Assembly: GCF_947331435.1 (NCBI RefSeq) | Contig: NZ_CAMZOF010000011.1 | Coordinates: 221,203 to 285,202, forward strand | Direction of reading: 5' to 3' | DNA from: Pelagibius sp. Alg239-R121 | Lineage (GTDB): Bacteria; Pseudomonadota; Alphaproteobacteria; Kiloniellales; Kiloniellaceae | Length of the DNA: 64,000 nucleotides | In this document: piece by piece, positions 61,264-64,000 of the stretch | How the letters are laid out: each line of letters begins with the position of its first letter | Numbering within the stretch: position 1 is the stretch's first letter | The notes under the pieces: model-generated | Told to the model about the DNA's origin: nothing | Databases searched by the model: none | What the model saw: only the letters and a program-made list of their open reading frames with translations | Made by a program: the position numbers and the translations under genes

Positions 61264-62190
61264 TCAAGTCCCCTCATCCACGTCCGGCCGCGCGGCGCGG
61301 GCCTCCTCGAGCAGCCAGTCGCGGAAGGCGGCGACCTTGGGCTGCTCGGCGCTGTCTTTCGCGCTCAGCAGATAAAATGAGAAAGAGAGCGGCGTGCTGA
61401 GGCTCGGGTCGAAGGGGCGGACCAGGCGGCCGGTGGCGAGATGGTCGGCCGCGACGATGTCGCCGACCAGCGCCACGCCCTGGCCGTCGAGCGCAGCCTG
61501 CATCGCCATGTTTTCCATGGTGAAGTGTGGCCCGCGGGTCGGGTCGATGCCGGGCAAACCGGCGGCCAGCAGCCACATGCGCCAGCTCGCCTCGGCGTCC
61601 TTCCAGTCGATGTGCAGCAGGGTGTGGTGGCGCAGGTCTTCAGGCTTTCGTAAGGGGTACTTGCCGCTTAAGAGCACCGGGCTGCAGACCGGCGTGTTGA
61701 CCTGGCTGAACAACCAGTCGGACCGCACCCCGCTGTAGCCGCCGGGGCCGTAGCGCAGCGCCACGTCGGCTTCGCCGCGCGCCACTTCGACCCGGCGCTC
61801 GGTGCCGTCGATGCGGATCTCGATCTTCGGGTGCAGGCAACGAAACCGCTCCAGCCGGGGCACCAGCCACATGGCGCCGAAGGAGGGACTGACGCTGATA
61901 GTCAGCAGCCCGCTCTCGCAGTGGGCGCGCATCTGCTCGACCCCCTCGGTCAGCTTTTCGAAACCCTCGCCAAGCGCCGGCAGAGCCGCCTGTCCGGCGT
62001 CGGTCAAGCGCAGCGCCCGGGGCAAACGGCGGAACAGGGAGACGCCGAGCAGTTCCTCCAGCGCCTTGATCTGGTGGCTGATCGCGGCCGGCGTGACGTT
62101 CAGTTCCGCCGCCGCTTTGGTGAAGCTGAGCTGCCGGGCGGCCGATTCAAAGGCCCTGAGCGCGTTCAGGGGCGGGAGCGGTCGAGCCAT
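61264..62190 (-). CDS. LysR family regulator, GcvA-like
   Basis: 308 residues. PLPPLNALRAFESAARQLSFTKAAAELNVTPAAISHQIKALEELLG is the GcvA-type LysR HTH. The effector domain begins LLTISVSPSFGAMWLVPRLERF and has the GcvA signature ADVALRYGPGGYSGV. Divergent from the DUF1127-EamA operon, which is its likely target. Confidence 0.93.
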   Translation of the reverse strand: MARPLPPLNALRAFESAARQLSFTKAAAELNVTPAAISHQIKALEELLGVSLFRRLPRALRLTDAGQAALPALGEGFEKLTEGVEQMRAHCESGLLTISVSPSFGAMWLVPRLERFRCLHPKIEIRIDGTERRVEVARGEADVALRYGPGGYSGVRSDWLFSQVNTPVCSPVLLSGKYPLRKPEDLRHHTLLHIDWKDAEASWRMWLLAAGLPGIDPTRGPHFTMENMAMQAALDGQGVALVGDIVAADHLATGRLVRPFDPSLSTPLSFSFYLLSAKDSAEQPKVAAFRDWLLEEARAARPDVDEGT

Positions 62191-62411
62191 GGTCTGTCTC
62201 TGCGCTCCTTCGCACGCCTATAGCTGAGAATTTCTAACATATAAGCTCAGATCTTCTCGTTTGTTGCAGGTCATGGATATTCCTATCTTTTAGGTAACTC
62301 AAGACCGAATTGCACCGATAAGGGTGTGACTCCGACGGAACATTAGGTCAAATAAACCTAAATCATAACACTGTTGGCTGGCGGTCGAACCGGAATCCGG
62401 AGGAGGACTCC
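62191..62411. other. Divergent promoter region, lysR / DUF1127-eamA
   Basis: 221 bases, AT-rich near 62225-62370. No exact palindrome was picked out, but T-N11-A type LysR sites would be expected here. The DUF1127 gene has GGAGGAGGACTCC before its ATG. Confidence 0.4.
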
Positions 62412-62669
62412 ATGAACACCACTTACGAGCTTACCAACCCCGGCAGGTGCCTCGACCAGAGCCCCGCCGCGCAACCAGAACACCTTGAACGGCCGGAACT
62501 AGCGCTTCGCCGGATCGTCGGCGCAATCTCCCGCTGGCAACGGCGGCGCGCCGCGATCCGCGAGCTCCGCGCCCTGGACGATTACCACCTGATGGATATC
62601 GGGCTGGAACGCTTTCAGATCGTCTCGGCGGTGGAGGAAATGATCGAGAACGAAAATCGGCCGGCATGA
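62412..62669 (+). CDS. DUF1127 small protein
   Basis: 85 residues. The C-terminal RWQRRRAAIRELRALDDYHLMDIGLERFQI is the DUF1127 (YjiS-like) motif, an Arg-rich helix and LxDxGL segment. In other alphaproteobacteria small DUF1127 proteins take part in RNA and phosphate-stress physiology. This copy has an extra 35-residue N-terminal extension. Its stop overlaps the start of the EamA gene. Confidence 0.92.
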   Translation: MNTTYELTNPGRCLDQSPAAQPEHLERPELALRRIVGAISRWQRRRAAIRELRALDDYHLMDIGLERFQIVSAVEEMIENENRPA

Positions 62670-63514
62670 CGCAAACGACGCGATCCGACTACAGCATCGG
62701 CGTCTTTCTTCTTGTGATTTCGGCAATCACCTACAGCACGGCGGGCCTCTTCACCAAGGGCGTCGAGGCGGGGTCGTGGGAGGTGATTTTCTGGCGGGGC
62801 TTTTTCGCCGCTGCCTTCACGACCTCCTGGACGGCGAAGCGGGGCAGCCTGCGGCAGAACTTCCTGGGCATGGGCTACAGCGGACTGGCCATCGGCGTGG
62901 TCGGCGCGTTGGGAACGGCGGCCTTCATTCCGGCTTTCAAGCTCACATCCATCGCCAATGTATCCCTGATCTATGCGGTTTCTCCGCTGATCGCCGCGTT
63001 GCTCGCCTGGCTTGTCATGGGAGAGAGAGTCTCGGCAAGAACCATGGCGGGGTCCGTCGGCGCACTGTTGGGTGTGGCGCTCATCGTCTCGGGGTCACTT
63101 GGTCACGTCAGCCTCACCGGCGATCTGCTGGCTCTGTGGATGACCGCCGCCATGGCCTCGATCATGGTCATTTACCGGAAGTATCCGGGTACGCCCGGGG
63201 CGGGCCCCCAGGTGCTGCAGTCGCTTCTCCTGCTGCCGTTTGCCGCGATGCTCGGCAACCCCTTTGAGGTCGAGCGCACGGAGATCTATATCCTTGCCGC
63301 CTTCGGACTACTCTTTGCCATAGCCTCCGTCACCCTGGCAGAAGGCGCCAAGCGCGTTCCTTCCGGTCAGACCGCGCTTTTAAGCGCCCTGGAGACTCCT
63401 CTCGCGCCGGTTTTCGCATTCCTGTTGTTCACGGAGATACCAACCACCGCAACATTTCTCGGCGGTTCGGTCGTGCTCCTCGCTGTGCTTTCCTCGATAA
63501 GACGCGATCTTTAA
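62666..63514 (+). CDS. EamA/DMT superfamily permease
   Basis: 282 residues, ten helices; ATG overlaps the DUF1127 stop (ATGA), so the two are translationally coupled. The repeat-1 start SIGVFLLVISAITYSTAGLFTKGVEAGSWEVIFWRG and KLTSIANVSLIYAVSPLIAALLAWLVMGER, and repeat-2 GQTALLSALETPLAPVFAFLLFTEIP are standard EamA. Third such permease in 4.2 kb. The stop overlaps the end of the repeat protein gene on the other strand by four bases. Confidence 0.9.
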   Translation: MTQTTRSDYSIGVFLLVISAITYSTAGLFTKGVEAGSWEVIFWRGFFAAAFTTSWTAKRGSLRQNFLGMGYSGLAIGVVGALGTAAFIPAFKLTSIANVSLIYAVSPLIAALLAWLVMGERVSARTMAGSVGALLGVALIVSGSLGHVSLTGDLLALWMTAAMASIMVIYRKYPGTPGAGPQVLQSLLLLPFAAMLGNPFEVERTEIYILAAFGLLFAIASVTLAEGAKRVPSGQTALLSALETPLAPVFAFLLFTEIPTTATFLGGSVVLLAVLSSIRRDL

Positions 63515-64000
63515 TGGCCTGGATTGCGGTGGCGCCGGAAGAGGCACATAAACGCCAGCCCGACCACCAAAACCGGCAGGCTGCCCGGAGCCGGAATTGC
63601 TACTGGGTCAGTGGGGTCGGTAGGATCAGTAGGATCGGTAGACACGAAAAATGCACCGGTGCCCACAACATTGCCGGCGAACTGCCCAGAGCTCTGACCG
63701 TCCGGCACAAACACACCCGTACGGTTTTCGTCGTTCAGCATGTCGTTCAGCGAATCGTAGGTGATGAGCGAGGAACTCAAGGTGGACTCACCCTCGATGT
63801 TGAACAGGTTCCAATAGCTGCTGCCGTCGGAACCGGTGCCCACAACATTGCTGGCGAACTGCCCGGAGCTCTGACCGTCCGGCACAAACACACCCGTACG
63901 GTTTTCGTCGTTCAGCATGTCAGTCAGCGAATCGTAGGTGATGAGCGAGGAACTCAAGGTGGACTCACCCTCGATGTTGAACAGGTTCCAATAGCTGCTG
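63511..64000 (-). CDS. Repeat-containing secreted protein with CTERM sorting tail, 5' end cut
   Basis: The frame runs off the right edge. The visible part holds nearly two and a half copies of a 59-residue unit (177-bp period), including LITYDSL, MLNDENRTGVFVPDGQSSGQF and SSYWNLFNIEGESTL, almost identical at DNA level. Then come an (S)TDP-TDP-TDP-TDP linker and a PEP-CTERM-like tail: IPAPGSLP, a hydrophobic helix VLVVGLAFMCLF, and RRHR. It is probably surface-displayed. Start and full repeat number are not visible. Confidence 0.85.
   Translation of the reverse strand, partial: SSYWNLFNIEGESTLSSSLITYDSLTDMLNDENRTGVFVPDGQSSGQFASNVVGTGSDGSSYWNLFNIEGESTLSSSLITYDSLNDMLNDENRTGVFVPDGQSSGQFAGNVVGTGAFFVSTDPTDPTDPTDPVAIPAPGSLPVLVVGLAFMCLFRRHRNPGH
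63599..64000. repeat. 177-bp tandem repeat within the CTERM protein gene
   Basis: The block CTCAAGGTGGACTCACC... starts at 63776 and again at 63953, giving a 177-base period; CAACATTGCCGGCG/CAACATTGCTGGCG starts show the same offset. Copies differ at only a few bases. The array continues past the window. Confidence 0.9.

Noticed and set aside
63599..64000. CRISPR-like spacing in the repeat array
   Set aside because: Repeats are 177 bp, contiguous, in frame and code for protein; there are no spacers.

Overview
The window reads as chromosomal DNA of an alphaproteobacterium, probably of the Rhodospirillales/Kiloniellales type. This is inferred from a form I aerobic carbon monoxide dehydrogenase operon close to the Oligotropha type, a SAM-II riboswitch ahead of metZ, small DUF1127 and DUF4169 proteins, an hpnCDE squalene module, and a generally GC-rich composition. 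No rRNA, tRNA, CRISPR array or intact insertion sequence was recognised.

Layout. 1-3630: two SDR genes (the first cut by the window edge), a TetR regulator, and an ArsR-led operon of small membrane proteins preceded by a 40-bp near-perfect palindrome. 3640-13958 (all minus): an MHYT-LytTR membrane regulator, then coxM-S-L-D-E-F(xdhC)-G, then an agmatinase-like gene. CoxL has the form I active-site signature AYRCSFR, so this is a real CO oxidation locus with its own candidate gas-sensing regulator. 14198-18945: an HD hydrolase, hpnC-hpnD-hpnE (farnesyl diphosphate to squalene) and a PEP-CTERM secreted protein. 18948-24000: acetyltransferase, amine-type FAD oxidase, methyltransferase, metZ behind a SAM-II riboswitch with its own terminator, and a rhodanese. 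24241-28240: a very acidic repeat protein, a 22-codon ORF with a near-perfect Shine-Dalgarno sequence, two probable copper-handling proteins, and a HupE/UreJ transporter under a cobalamin riboswitch. 28372-48620: mixed housekeeping and accessory genes (oligopeptidase B, ArsR/DUF899, MFS carrier, SleB-like hydrolase, glutaryl-CoA dehydrogenase with divergent IclR, P450, glucokinase, maleylacetoacetate isomerase, several small proteins, a YpfJ-type zinc protein).

48720-54989 is a homogentisate catabolic cluster: a divergent MarR repressor, hmgA, fahA, an MBL-fold protein with a degenerate metal motif, an MhpA-like FAD monooxygenase and DUF2783. The palindrome in front of marR recurs, with one base changed, in front of maiA about 7 kb away. 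This suggests one regulon covering homogentisate to fumarate plus acetoacetate.

54990-59165 is a sharply AT-rich insert. It carries a reverse transcriptase of the Abi/unknown-group type, a 335-bp non-coding gap with stem-loops, a 109-residue CxxC protein, a 170-residue two-TM protein resembling SLATT pore effectors, and a separate polytopic membrane protein. It is the best candidate in the window for an undescribed (probably antiphage) system. 59312-64000: three EamA permeases, a GcvA-type LysR regulator, DUF1127, and at the right edge a secreted protein built of near-identical 59-residue repeats with a CTERM sorting tail.
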